From Granulicella pectinivorans (GTDB taxonomy: Bacteria; Acidobacteriota; Terriglobia; Terriglobales; Acidobacteriaceae), in NCBI RefSeq assembly GCF_900114625.1, contig NZ_FOZL01000001.1, forward strand, positions 2,418,001 through 2,482,000: DNA of 64,000 nucleotides, read 5' to 3'. Positions 49,035 through 57,770 of the stretch are shown here, piece by piece. The notes beneath the pieces were generated by a model. That model did not search any database and was not told the DNA's origin. It worked only from the letters and a program-made list of their open reading frames with translations. The translations under genes and the position numbers were made by a program. Numbering within the stretch: the stretch's first letter is position 1; every line of letters begins with the position of its first letter.

Positions 49035-50639
49035 TTGTTGCAACCTAAGCTGAATCTTCGAGTGGCGCAACGGCAGGTGCTGACGCCAGGGCTGGTGCAG
49101 ATGGTCAGCGTGCTGGCGCTGAACAAGCTTGAGCTCAAGGAGATGTTGAACGCGGAGATGATCGAGAATCCGGTTCTTGAGGAACTGGAGGAGATTTCGC
49201 TCTCTCTGGATGAACGGTCGGGAATGGAAGGCGACCGGGAGCGTTCGGCGGAGGATGTGGTGGCGGAGAGTGAGCGGGCTCCGGAGGAGAAAGATCCGTT
49301 CGATGAGGTCGACTTCGGGAGCTACTTTCAGGAGTATCTGGACCCTGGTTATAAGACGGCTTCGAACTTCGAGGAGTCGGACAAGCCTTCGTTTGAGCAT
49401 TTTTTGTCGCAGCCGAGTACGCTGAGCGACCATCTGGAGTGGCAGTTGGGGGCGCTGACGCTGACGCGCGGGGTAAAGGCGGCGGCTGAGCTGGTGGTGG
49501 GGAATCTGAATGAGAACGGGTATCTGACGGCTTCGGATGAGGAGATGGCAGAGGCTCTGGATGGCGATCCGGAGCAGGCGCTGCGGGACGTGGTGACGGC
49601 GCGGGGGATTGTGAATTACCTGGACCCGGTGGGGGTGGGGGCTCGGGATCTGCGAGAGTGCCTGCTGATCCAGGTGTCAGCGCAGAGGCGCGAGGCGGAG
49701 ATGGTGCTGCGGCGACATGTCCAACTTTACGAGAATGAGACGGCCGCGAAGATGGAGCACTCGGATCCTTCGCTTGAGCTTGAGGAGTATGGGGAGGTTT
49801 TGGCTCCGCAGAGAAGGGCGGTGGAGGATCGGACGGATGTGTTTGCCACGGCGGAAGCCATTGTCCGGAACTTTCTGGTGCTGCTGCAGAAGAAGGACAT
49901 GCGGGAGCTGACGAAAAGCTGCGGGCGTACGGCGGAGGAGGTGCAGGCGGCGGTGGACTTTATCCGTACGCTGGACCCGAGGCCTGGGCAGAGGTACAAC
50001 CAGGCGGAGACGCGGCTCATTGAGCCGGATGTGGCGTTTGTGAAGCGGGACGGGGTGTATGTCGTGCTGATGAACGAGGAGGACCTGCCGACGCTCAGGC
50101 TGAACCATGGCTATCGCAAGATGCTGAAGGAGAAGCAGACGGAGAAAGAGGTCAAGGAGTACGTCAAGGAACGGTATAAGTCTGCGATCCAACTGCTTCG
50201 GAACATTGAGCAGAGGAAGAACACGATTGTGCGGACGTGCGAGGCGATTGTGGAGAGGCAGGCGGAGTTTCTGGAGCTCGGCGAGCAGGGACTGAAGCCG
50301 ATGATGATCAAAGAGGTGGCGGAGGAGATCGGGGTCCATCCTTCAACGGTGAGCCGGGCGGTGGCAAATAAGTATGTTCACACGACGCAAGGGGTGTATG
50401 AACTGCGGTTTTTCTTCTCTGAGGGGGTGGGCGGACCGGAGGGCGGGGATCTGCCGCTGGTGCTTTTGAAGAAAAAGGTGAAGGCGATGATCGAGGCGGA
50501 GGACCCGCGTAAGCCGCTGACGGATGACCAGCTTGCGGCGGATCTGGTGAAGGAAGGGATTAAGGTCACGCGGCGGACGGTGGCAAAGTATCGGGAGGAC
50601 ATGGCGATTCCGTCGACGCACCAAAGGCGGGTGCGGTGA
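49035..50639 (+). CDS. rpoN: RNA polymerase sigma-54 factor
   Basis: The 534-residue product is sigma-54. Visible are the N-terminal activator-interaction domain (LNLRVAQRQVLTPGLVQMVS), an acidic region, the core-binding domain (DLRECLLIQV and FIRTLDPRPGQRYN) and the C-terminal DNA-binding domain. The latter has a helix-turn-helix (GVHPSTVSRAVANKYVHT) and the RpoN box in RRTVAKYREDM. The start is TTG 49035. The order lptB-rpoN-hpf-rapZ is conserved in many Gram-negative bacteria; ptsN is absent here. No enhancer-binding activator gene is in the window. Confidence 0.97.
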   Translation: MLQPKLNLRVAQRQVLTPGLVQMVSVLALNKLELKEMLNAEMIENPVLEELEEISLSLDERSGMEGDRERSAEDVVAESERAPEEKDPFDEVDFGSYFQEYLDPGYKTASNFEESDKPSFEHFLSQPSTLSDHLEWQLGALTLTRGVKAAAELVVGNLNENGYLTASDEEMAEALDGDPEQALRDVVTARGIVNYLDPVGVGARDLRECLLIQVSAQRREAEMVLRRHVQLYENETAAKMEHSDPSLELEEYGEVLAPQRRAVEDRTDVFATAEAIVRNFLVLLQKKDMRELTKSCGRTAEEVQAAVDFIRTLDPRPGQRYNQAETRLIEPDVAFVKRDGVYVVLMNEEDLPTLRLNHGYRKMLKEKQTEKEVKEYVKERYKSAIQLLRNIEQRKNTIVRTCEAIVERQAEFLELGEQGLKPMMIKEVAEEIGVHPSTVSRAVANKYVHTTQGVYELRFFFSEGVGGPEGGDLPLVLLKKKVKAMIEAEDPRKPLTDDQLAADLVKEGIKVTRRTVAKYREDMAIPSTHQRRVR

Positions 50640-50640
50640 G

Positions 50641-50672
50641 GCAGGGAACAGGGATCAGGGAAGAGGGATGAG
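50641..50672 (+). repeat. Dispersed GGCAGGGA-type repeat after rpoN
   Basis: GCAGGGAACAGGGATCAGGG, continuing AAGAGGGATGAG, starts just after the rpoN stop. It matches the arm of the palindrome in priA (58373-58455) and the end of glyQ (41796-41821). Confidence 0.6.
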
Positions 50673-50775
50673 GTCCCGTTTTGTTAATTTTGTGAATGGA
50701 CCGTGAGTTTTTGCACCGGTTGGGGGTGGACACGGGGGGCAGGTCAGGCGTCTTATGTTGGTGTGAGGTGAATGA

Positions 50776-51135
50776 ATGAACGGAATGAACATCGAGTACA
50801 CCGGACGTCATACAACGATCACTAACAAACAGAAGGCCCAGGCAGAGGCTGGGCTGGAGCAGATAGGAAACATGATGGATCGTGCGTTCTGTAGCGCGCA
50901 CGTGATTCTGAGCGAAGACAAGTACAGGAAGATCGCTGAAATTGCGGTGCTCTGTTCCGGGCAGACGCTGGTGGCTACGTGTCAATCGACCGATATGGAA
51001 ACGGCGATTCATGGGGCGCTAACGAAGCTGGAGCAGCAGTGGGTGAGGCATAACCAGAAGCTGACTGCTCGGATGAGGCATCCTGCGGAGTCGATCAAGA
51101 CGGCGCTGGTGGAACCGCTGGATCTTTCAGCGTAG
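50776..51135 (+). CDS. hpf: Ribosome hibernation promoting factor, short form
   Basis: The 119-residue product is a short HPF/YfiA protein: it starts MNGMNIEYTGRHTTITNKQK and contains AHVILSEDKYRKIAEIAVLC and the DMETAIHGALTKLEQQWVRH helix. These factors bind the 30S decoding site and inactivate ribosomes in stationary phase. It lacks the C-terminal dimerisation domain of long HPF. GAGG lies seven bases upstream of the ATG. Location after rpoN is the canonical one. Confidence 0.93.
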   Translation: MNGMNIEYTGRHTTITNKQKAQAEAGLEQIGNMMDRAFCSAHVILSEDKYRKIAEIAVLCSGQTLVATCQSTDMETAIHGALTKLEQQWVRHNQKLTARMRHPAESIKTALVEPLDLSA

Positions 51136-51258
51136 CGCGCAGAGGTAGAAGAGCAGCGGCGGGTATTCCGGGCTTCGGAGATGGACTTCGAAGAGTGAGC
51201 CGGAAGCCCGCCGCTTCGTTTTGGGCTTTATGCCGTCGGCGAGTGCTAGGATTCCTGC

Positions 51259-52164
51259 ATGGCCACGAAGCGTGCGGCGAAGAAGAAGGCAGGAACCAAG
51301 TCTCCTGATAACGCTGGAGAGTTGGTGATCCTGACGGGAATGTCAGGAGCGGGCAAGGCGTCGGCGCTGAAGGCGTTCGAAGACCTTGGGTACTATGCGG
51401 TCGACAATCTGCCGCTGGAGCTGATTCCGCAGTTCGCGGAGCTGGTGCGAAGCTCGAGTGAGATTGAACGGGCAGCGCTGGTGATCGATGTGCGCGAGGG
51501 GATTCGGCTGGACCGGTTTCCGGCGATTCTGAAAAAAGTACAGAAGGTGTTGGCGACGAAGGTGCTGTTTTTGGAGGCACACGACGAGGCGCTGGTGCGC
51601 CGGTACTCGGAGACGCGGCGACCGCATCCGATGGGGCGTGGCGAAATGGTGCTTAAGTCGATTGGGGCCGAGCGGAAGAGGCTGGACCCGATCCGGAATG
51701 TCGCGGACATCGTGTTGGATACGACGAAGTTCAATGTGCATGAGTTGCGGGCGCATATCAATGCGCAGTTCGACCACGCGGCGCATGAGCAGCATCTGAC
51801 GATCGCGGCGATGAGCTTCGGGTTCAAGGCGGGTGTGCCCACGGACGCGGATCTGGTGTTCGATGTGAGATTTTTGCCGAATCCGCACTTTATTCCGGAG
51901 TTTCGGCCGCTGACAGGGAAGGACCCAAAGGTGGCGAAGTATGTTCGGGGGTTTCCGCAGACGGAGGAGTTTCTGAAGAAGACGACGGATCTGCTGCTGT
52001 TTCTTTTGCCGCATTACATCAAGGAAGGGAAGAGCTATCTGACGGTGGCGTTTGGATGCACTGGCGGGCAGCACCGTTCGGTGATGATCGCGGAGGAGAT
52101 GCGGAAGAGGCTCAGCCAGGCGGGGTACCGAGTTACGGCGGCGCACCGGGATATGCCCGTTTAG
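51259..52164 (+). CDS. rapZ: RNase adapter / nucleotide-binding protein RapZ (YvcJ family)
   Basis: The 301-residue product belongs to the RapZ/YvcJ family: an N-terminal P-loop domain with LEDLGYY-type EDLGYYAVDNLPLELI, a central FLEAHDEALVRRYSETRRPH segment and the C-terminal domain FKAGVPTDADLVFDVRFLPN, GKDPKVAKYV and FGCTGGQHRSV. In Escherichia coli RapZ directs RNase E to a regulatory RNA of glucosamine-6-phosphate synthase. The P-loop reads GMSGAGKAS, so the usual Ser/Thr after the lysine is Ala. It has a basic N-terminal extension of about 20 residues. Confidence 0.95.
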   Translation: MATKRAAKKKAGTKSPDNAGELVILTGMSGAGKASALKAFEDLGYYAVDNLPLELIPQFAELVRSSSEIERAALVIDVREGIRLDRFPAILKKVQKVLATKVLFLEAHDEALVRRYSETRRPHPMGRGEMVLKSIGAERKRLDPIRNVADIVLDTTKFNVHELRAHINAQFDHAAHEQHLTIAAMSFGFKAGVPTDADLVFDVRFLPNPHFIPEFRPLTGKDPKVAKYVRGFPQTEEFLKKTTDLLLFLLPHYIKEGKSYLTVAFGCTGGQHRSVMIAEEMRKRLSQAGYRVTAAHRDMPV

Positions 52165-52194
52165 GGCTGTGGCTTACTAAAGACAAAGATGACT

Positions 52195-52215
52195 GGATCA
52201 AAGACGGATAACTAC
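52195..52215. repeat. Short dispersed repeat in the rapZ/msbA gap
   Basis: GGATCAAAGACGGATAACTA followed by C matches 60390-60410 (GGATCAAAGGCGGATAAGGA and C) at 18 of 21 positions. The rest of the 253-base gap (52165-52417) holds no gene I can see. Confidence 0.4.
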
Positions 52216-52417
52216 AGACAACAGCAAGGACAACGGCGCATACTCCAAATTTTGAACTTTGGAGATGTTGCACGGTTCTGTCGAGTAAGGTTCCGCAATG
52301 ACCGTAAACTGGGCATCGCGTCCGCAGAACCGGTCGTTTTGTCCTCGTTATCCTAGCCCGCCTCGCTTTTGGGCCCAGTAGAATGATGGTTATGAGTATG
52401 CAGGGAGGTGCGTTGTC

Positions 52418-54274
52418 ATGGGGGTGAAGCGCATCCTGCGTTTGCTGAAGTACATGCGGCCTTATGTGGTGTATTCGCTGGCCTCGGTTGTTTTGATGGC
52501 GACCGTGGGGGCGATGGCGGCGTTCCGCCTCTTGCTGGTCAAACCCATCTTCGACAAGGTGTTGAAGCCGGACATTCCGAACGACGAAGTGCTGGTGTTC
52601 GAGGTGCCGCATATGCACAGGACGCTGGATCTGCATTTCCTTGTGCCTTCGCACTTCCACAATGCGTGGACGATCATGGCCTATGCGCTGGTGATGTCTG
52701 CGGTGGTGAAGTCGGTGTGCGACTATGCGGGCACGTACCTGGTGAACTATGCCGGGTTCGGCATGATTACGGATTTGCGGAACGACTTGTATAACGCGAT
52801 TCTGCGGCGGTCGATGAGCTTCTTTCAGAAGCATTCGACGGGGCAACTGCTTTCGACGCTGATCAATGACATCGAGAAGGTTCAGGTCGCGATGTCGGCG
52901 GTTCTGGGCGAGTTCCTGCAGCAGTTCTTTACGTTGGTGTTTTTGATCGGCGTGGCGATCTTCTATGGCGGCCGTCTGAGCTGGGTGCTTCTGCTGTTTG
53001 TACCGGTGATCATCTCGTCGGCACGGCGCATTGGACGGCGGGTGCGGCAGACAACGCGGCGTGGGCAGGACAAGCTCGCGGATATTCAGAACATCCTGCA
53101 CGAGACGATCACAGGTAACAGTATCGTGAAGGCGTTTGGGATGGAGCTTTGGGAGATGGACCGATTTCGCGGGGCGGCTCGGAAGCTGTTCCGGGCCAAC
53201 CTGAAATCGGTGAGTGTGCAGGCGATCAGCTCGCCGCTGATGGATGCGCTGGGGTCGGTGGCGATTGCGCTTCTGCTGTACCTGGGCCGGACGGAGATTT
53301 TGCGCGGCGAGATGTCGATCGGATCGTTCATGTCGTTCATCATCGCCGTGTTTACGCTGTATGATCCGGTTCGTAAATTCGCCCAGTTCTACAATAGCTT
53401 TCAGCAGGCGCTGGGAGCGAGCGAAGACATCTTCCGGTTTATGGATGCGCAGGACGATGTGCGGGAGAAGAAACGGGCCGCGGTGCTGAAGGAGTTCCAG
53501 GACCGCTTCGAGTTCGACAACGTCGAGTTTGGCTATGAGGTCGACGGCGAGATCAGGCCAGTGCTGCGGGGCATCACCCTGAAGGTGGAGCGGGGTGAGG
53601 TGATTGCGCTGGTGGGGCCGAGCGGCGCGGGGAAGAGCTCGCTGGTGAACCTGATTCCGCGGTTCTTCGATGTGACGTCGGGGGCGATCCGGATCGATGG
53701 GTATGATGTGCGCAATTTGACGCTGGAGAGTTTGCGCAAACAGATTGGGAAAGTCACGCAGGAGACGGTGCTGTTCAACGATACGGTGCGGAACAACATT
53801 GCGTATGGCCAGCCGGATGTGCCGATGGAGAGGGTGATCGAGGCAGCAAAGATGGCGTTGGCGCACGACTTCATTCTGCGGATGCCGGAGGGATATGACA
53901 CGGTGGTCGGCGAGAAGGGCGCGCGGTTGAGCGGGGGCGAGCGTCAGAGGCTGGCGATTGCGCGGGCGATTTTAAAGAATGCTCCGATCTTGATTCTGGA
54001 TGAGGCTACGAGCGCGCTGGACACAGAGAGCGAGGCGTATGTGCAGGCGGCGCTCGCGAACCTGATGCAGGGACGTACTGTGTTTGTGATTGCGCACCGG
54101 CTTTCGACGGTGCGGAGAGCGACGCGGATCGTGGTGATTGAGGCGGGTCAGATTACGGAGATCGGGTCGCACGAGGAGCTGATGACGCACTCGGGGACGT
54201 ATCGCCGGCTGCACGATCTGCAATTCAAGGATGGGGACAAGGAACCGGTGACGGTGGTGGAGGGCGTGGCGTGA
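52418..54274 (+). CDS. ABC transporter, fused permease and ATPase, MsbA-like
   Basis: The 618-residue product is a half-size exporter: six membrane helices in about residues 15-330 (YVVYSLASVVLMATVGAMAA first) and an ATPase domain with Walker A ALVGPSGAGKSSLVNL, Q-loop KVTQETVLFNDTVRNNIAYG, signature RLSGGERQRLAIARA, Walker B ILILDEATSALDTESE and H-loop VIAHRLSTVRRA. This is the MsbA/LmrA lipid and multidrug family; the lipopolysaccharide genes upstream suggest lipid A flipping but do not prove it. GGGAGG lies about nine bases before the ATG. Its stop overlaps the yicC start. Confidence 0.9.
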   Translation: MGVKRILRLLKYMRPYVVYSLASVVLMATVGAMAAFRLLLVKPIFDKVLKPDIPNDEVLVFEVPHMHRTLDLHFLVPSHFHNAWTIMAYALVMSAVVKSVCDYAGTYLVNYAGFGMITDLRNDLYNAILRRSMSFFQKHSTGQLLSTLINDIEKVQVAMSAVLGEFLQQFFTLVFLIGVAIFYGGRLSWVLLLFVPVIISSARRIGRRVRQTTRRGQDKLADIQNILHETITGNSIVKAFGMELWEMDRFRGAARKLFRANLKSVSVQAISSPLMDALGSVAIALLLYLGRTEILRGEMSIGSFMSFIIAVFTLYDPVRKFAQFYNSFQQALGASEDIFRFMDAQDDVREKKRAAVLKEFQDRFEFDNVEFGYEVDGEIRPVLRGITLKVERGEVIALVGPSGAGKSSLVNLIPRFFDVTSGAIRIDGYDVRNLTLESLRKQIGKVTQETVLFNDTVRNNIAYGQPDVPMERVIEAAKMALAHDFILRMPEGYDTVVGEKGARLSGGERQRLAIARAILKNAPILILDEATSALDTESEAYVQAALANLMQGRTVFVIAHRLSTVRRATRIVVIEAGQITEIGSHEELMTHSGTYRRLHDLQFKDGDKEPVTVVEGVA

Positions 54275-55146
54275 GCGTGTACTCGATGACGGGCTTTGCG
54301 ACGATGGCGGGTGAAGGGTTTACGCTGACCGCAAAGAGCGTGAATCATCGCTTTCTAGACCTGCAGGTAAGGGTGCCGAGCGGTTGTGAGGAGATCGAAG
54401 CGGTGCTGCGGGGGATTGTGCGGAGCCGGGTGAAGCGCGGGCATGTGGAGGTAACGCTGGACGTGGAGAGGAGTGCGTCTTCTGTCGTGACCGTCCGGCG
54501 GAACGATGCGTTGCTGGCGGCTTTGATTGAGGCGCATCGCGAGGCGGAAGAGGTGCATGGGCTGCTGGGCGATCCGGATTTGAATGTGTTGCTGCGGGTG
54601 CCTGGAGTGGTGGTGCTGGAGAACGGGCCTAAGGTCGTGGAGCTTGGTCCGCATCTGGTGCATGAGGCGGCTGACGAGTTGATGACGCGGTTTAATGTGT
54701 CGCGTGGTCTTGAGGGCGATGCGCTGGCCGGGGAGTTGTCGGCCTCGATGGAGCGGCTGCTGGAGCTGACCGAGGAGATGGCCGGGCTGCGGGTGGGTGT
54801 GCGCGAGGCGCAGATGGAACGGTTTCGCGAGAGGCTGGCGGGGTTTGAGATCCCGGAAGAGCGCGTGATGGCCGAGGCTGCGATTGTGGCGGAGAAGAGC
54901 GATGTGGAGGAGGAGATCGTGCGCCTGCGGACGCATGCGAAGAGCTTCCACGCGATTCTCGTGGAAGGCGGCGAGGTGGGAAAGAGGCTTGATTTTCTGC
55001 TGCAGGAGATGAACCGCGAGTCGAATACGATGGTTTCGAAGGTGAACGGGGCTCTGGGTGAGCGGGGGATTCGGCTGACGGATGTGGGGCTGGCGATGAA
55101 GGCGGAGATTGAGCGGGTCAAGGAACAGGTTCAGAATCTGGAGTAA
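54271..55146 (+). CDS. yicC: YicC/YloC-family endoribonuclease
   Basis: The 291-residue product matches the YicC family: the start SVYSMTGFATMAGEGFTLTA and KSVNHRFLDLQVRVPSG, and the C-terminal KRLDFLLQEMNRESNTMVSK, followed by a helix. Family members have been described as endoribonucleases. GTG 54271 overlaps the stop of the ABC transporter. It is followed by gmk and rpoZ, a very common arrangement. Confidence 0.95.
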   Translation: MSVYSMTGFATMAGEGFTLTAKSVNHRFLDLQVRVPSGCEEIEAVLRGIVRSRVKRGHVEVTLDVERSASSVVTVRRNDALLAALIEAHREAEEVHGLLGDPDLNVLLRVPGVVVLENGPKVVELGPHLVHEAADELMTRFNVSRGLEGDALAGELSASMERLLELTEEMAGLRVGVREAQMERFRERLAGFEIPEERVMAEAAIVAEKSDVEEEIVRLRTHAKSFHAILVEGGEVGKRLDFLLQEMNRESNTMVSKVNGALGERGIRLTDVGLAMKAEIERVKEQVQNLE

Positions 55147-55172
55147 AGAAAAACACGCAAAGGCAGAAGCAG

Positions 55173-55187
55173 ATTCCCTTCGGGAAT
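55173..55187. repeat. Hairpin of REP type between yicC and gmk
   Basis: ATTCCC-TTC-GGGAAT is a perfect 6-bp stem, flanked by A-rich and AGCAGA/AGCAAC sequence. It looks like a known style of dispersed acidobacterial intergenic repeat, but this is from memory and was not checked. Confidence 0.4.
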
Positions 55188-55233
55188 AGCAACCAAAAGG
55201 GCACCAGCAGAAGAGAGTGATGGCGGGAGTTTT

Positions 55234-55902
55234 ATGGCAGGGATTTTGTTTATTATTTCGGCGCCTTCGGGCTCGGGGAAGTCGACGATTGTGAGCCAGT
55301 TGCAGACGCTGGTGGGGGGACTCGACTTCTCGATCTCTTATACGACCAGGTCGCCGCGGGGTTCTGAAAAGAATGGCCGGGAGTATCACTTCACGACGCG
55401 TGAGGCCTTCGAGCGGATGATTGCGGATGGCGACTTTCTGGAGTGGGCTGAGGTGTTTGGCAACTACTATGGCACGGCGCTTTCGGCGCTGGAGCATGCG
55501 GAGCGTAAGGGCAAGGATCTACTGCTGGATATTGATGTGAAGGGCGCGATGCAGGTGATGGAAAAGGCCCCGGAGGCCGTGTCGATCTTTATTATGCCGC
55601 CGAGTCCACAAGTGCTGGAGATGAGGCTTCGCAACCGGAGCGAGGCGGAGAATATGACGGTCGAGGATGTGATCGAACGGCGGTTGCGTGAGGCTCGTGA
55701 GGAGTTGAACTACGTGCCCAAGTACCGGTATGCGATTGTGAATGACGTGCTGGATGTTGCGGTGACGGAGATGAAGTCGATTGTGCAGACGGAGCGAGGC
55801 GATGAGGGTGCTTCGGTGTCGACGGCGGAGACGTGCCGGACGGGTTCTCCTTCGGTGAAATTGCAGACGGCACTGGGAACTTTTCGGCTCTCCCGAGGTT
55901 AA
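55234..55902 (+). CDS. gmk: Guanylate kinase
   Basis: The 222-residue product is guanylate kinase, which makes GDP from GMP. It shows the P-loop SAPSGSGKSTIV (residues about 7-18), the GMP-binding segment SYTTRSPRGSEKNGREYHF, FLEWAEVFGNYYGT, LLLDIDVKGAMQV and the lid RNRSEAENMTVEDVIERRL. The C-terminal 30 residues (TCRTGSPSVKLQTALG) are unusual and low in conservation. GGGAG lies close before the ATG. It is followed by rpoZ. Confidence 0.96.
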   Translation: MAGILFIISAPSGSGKSTIVSQLQTLVGGLDFSISYTTRSPRGSEKNGREYHFTTREAFERMIADGDFLEWAEVFGNYYGTALSALEHAERKGKDLLLDIDVKGAMQVMEKAPEAVSIFIMPPSPQVLEMRLRNRSEAENMTVEDVIERRLREAREELNYVPKYRYAIVNDVLDVAVTEMKSIVQTERGDEGASVSTAETCRTGSPSVKLQTALGTFRLSRG

Positions 55903-55972
55903 CGGTTTGTGAAATAGGCGGGGCTGCGGTAGATTCGTAGCACACGCCACACAATCTGAGGGGGACGCCACT

Positions 55973-56185
55973 ATGTCGATCGACGAGGGTTTGTTCAACA
56001 AGTACAGTTTGGTGAAGGGTGCGGCACGCCGGGCGCGCCAGTTGCAGTCGGGGGCTCCGCAGGTGGGAGTCTCAAAATCCATGAAGGCTTGCCGGGTTGC
56101 GCAGGATGAGATCAAGCAGGGTCATGTCACGTTCGTGATCCCCGCGCGCAAGATCGTTGAGCCTCTGCTTGAGAACGGAATCTAA
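55973..56185 (+). CDS. rpoZ: RNA polymerase omega subunit
   Basis: The 70-residue product has the omega/Rpb6 signature NKYSLVKGAARRARQLQSG and a second segment CRVAQDEIKQGHVTFVIPA. Omega helps assembly of RNA polymerase and ppGpp responses. The position after gmk is canonical. The short spacing to the next gene (six bases) suggests co-transcription with the uracil-DNA glycosylase gene. Confidence 0.88.
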   Translation: MSIDEGLFNKYSLVKGAARRARQLQSGAPQVGVSKSMKACRVAQDEIKQGHVTFVIPARKIVEPLLENGI

Positions 56186-56191
56186 AGAACC

Positions 56192-57139
56192 ATGGCAGTA
56201 GAGGCAGTGTTGGGCGCGGAGCAGCTTCGGGCGTATGTGGAGTATCTGCGCGACCTGGGCGTGTATGAGTTCTACCATCGCGAGGGGGAGTGGAGCGCCG
56301 CTGGTGCTGCGCTGGCTGATTCGCTGGCGGCCGCATCTCCTGCGGTTCCTCTGGTGCCTGCGGTCAAGGCTCCTGTGCCGCGTGCGGTTGCGGCTCCGGT
56401 GGTGGCGGCTCCGAGTTATGTCGCACCGGTCGCGGTGAAGGCTGCTGTGCCGGTAGTCCCTGTTCCGGTGGCTCCTGCTAAGGTGTATGCGGAGCCTGCG
56501 ATGGCAAAGTTGCTTAGCTTCGATGAGCTTGTTCCGGTGCCGACGGAGCAGGTTGCGCCCGCGGATCGCGCGGCGGCGCTGAAGGTGATTCAGGATGAGA
56601 TCGGGGATTGCACGCGGTGTCCGCTGGCCTATGGCGGGCGACACAAGATCGTGTTCGCGGATGGTGCGCCTACGGCTCGGCTGATGTTTCTTGGCGAGGG
56701 ACCGGGTGCGGATGAAGACGCCTCGGGGGTGCCGTTTGTGGGCAAGGCGGGGCAGTTGCTGAACAATATGATTGCTGCGATGGGGCTGAAGCGCGAAGAA
56801 GTCTATATCGCGAATATCGTGAAGTGCCGGCCTCCAGGGAACCGCACGCCGGAGCCAGTGGAGGCGGGGACGTGTTCGCAGTTTTTGATCCGGCAGATCG
56901 ATGTGGTGAAGCCGGAGGTGATCGTGGCTCTTGGGGCTACGGCGGCGACGTATTTGTTGGGCAAGAGGCAGTCGCTGGGCTCGATGCGTGGGGAGTGGTT
57001 CAAGGCGAGGGGCGCGAAGGTGGCGGTGACGTACCATCCGGCGTTTCTGCTCAGGGATCCCCGGCAGAAGGGCGAAGCGTGGAAGGATCTGCAGCGGGTG
57101 ATGGGGGAGCTGGGGCTGAAGGGGCCTAGCCGGGGATAG
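56192..57139 (+). CDS. Family 4 uracil-DNA glycosylase
   Basis: The 315-residue product has an N-terminal helix (LRAYVEYLRDLGVYEFYHRE, about residues 9-28) and an Ala/Val/Pro-rich linker (about 45-110). The UDG family 4 domain follows, with the cluster cysteines CTRC and KCRPPGNRTP, motif LGEGPGADEDASGVPFVGKA, a further Cys in GTCSQFL, and the late TYHPAFLLRD motif. These enzymes remove uracil from DNA and bind a [4Fe-4S] cluster. The linker makes it longer than most members (about 200 residues). Confidence 0.92.
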   Translation: MAVEAVLGAEQLRAYVEYLRDLGVYEFYHREGEWSAAGAALADSLAAASPAVPLVPAVKAPVPRAVAAPVVAAPSYVAPVAVKAAVPVVPVPVAPAKVYAEPAMAKLLSFDELVPVPTEQVAPADRAAALKVIQDEIGDCTRCPLAYGGRHKIVFADGAPTARLMFLGEGPGADEDASGVPFVGKAGQLLNNMIAAMGLKREEVYIANIVKCRPPGNRTPEPVEAGTCSQFLIRQIDVVKPEVIVALGATAATYLLGKRQSLGSMRGEWFKARGAKVAVTYHPAFLLRDPRQKGEAWKDLQRVMGELGLKGPSRG

Positions 57140-57147
57140 GAGAATTC

Positions 57148-57320
57148 ATGGAATCTGTGGTCGACGCGAAGGGGCGGGTGACACTTCCAAGGAAATTCGG
57201 AAGCATCTCGGTCTGTATGCGAGTGACGAGATCACCTGGACTCTGGAGCCCAACGGAGGAGTGGTGATCGCTCCTAAGGCTCTGGAAGCTTGTCCAAGGA
57301 CAGCCCCCCGAAAATCCTGA
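57148..57320 (+). pseudogene. Frameshifted AbrB/MazE-type antitoxin
   Basis: AGGAG five bases before ATG 57148 introduces MESVVDAKGRVTLP, the start of an AbrB/SpoVT-type DNA-binding swapped hairpin. At 57187-57191 (CCAAG) the frame breaks; one base added there restores KEIRKHLGLYASDEITWTLE and the rest to a TGA at 57318. A single-base deletion in an A/G run therefore seems to have inactivated a short antitoxin-like gene. No toxin gene (VapC, MazF) is visible next to it. A sequencing error is the alternative. Confidence 0.75.
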
Positions 57321-57770
57321 TCATCGGTGGCTCTGAGAGTGCCGCGATGGATGACTGCCGGGTGGCTTTGTCGAACAGGACAAGTTGCGCGCTTCCGCTT
57401 TCAGGACTGGTGTATCGCGTACGGGCTCGAAAACCATCGTGATCTCGGTGTAAAAGATCGCGCGGTTTGTGAGCGACATTTTAGAGGCGAAATCCTGCTC
57501 CTTGGCGCGCTGCACTTATGAAGTGAAGCTTCGTCCATGGAATGGAGATCGCAGAGGCAAGCACGGCAAGGGATGGGAAGCAGCAGAATTGTCAGCCAAG
57601 CTGGCACCTTGCTATCACGGCGCCTCGACTTGTCGCGACGGAATAATTTCATCAGTGTTCCTGAGCTAAGGGAAGAAAGCCAAGAACGAAAAGTCGCGCA
57701 TGCGGCATAGCTTCTCATACGTTCGACGAGGTGGAAGCGACGATGAGGGGCAAGTAGATAAACTGGTCAG
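57321..57770. other. Gap with no gene I can identify
   Basis: About 450 bases between the antitoxin remnant and priA hold only short ORFs on both strands, none with a convincing start or family motif. The minus-strand ORF 57321-57515 (MSLTNRAIFYTEITMVFEPV within it) has somewhat protein-like composition, so a decayed gene is possible. No terminator or promoter is clear. Confidence 0.5.
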
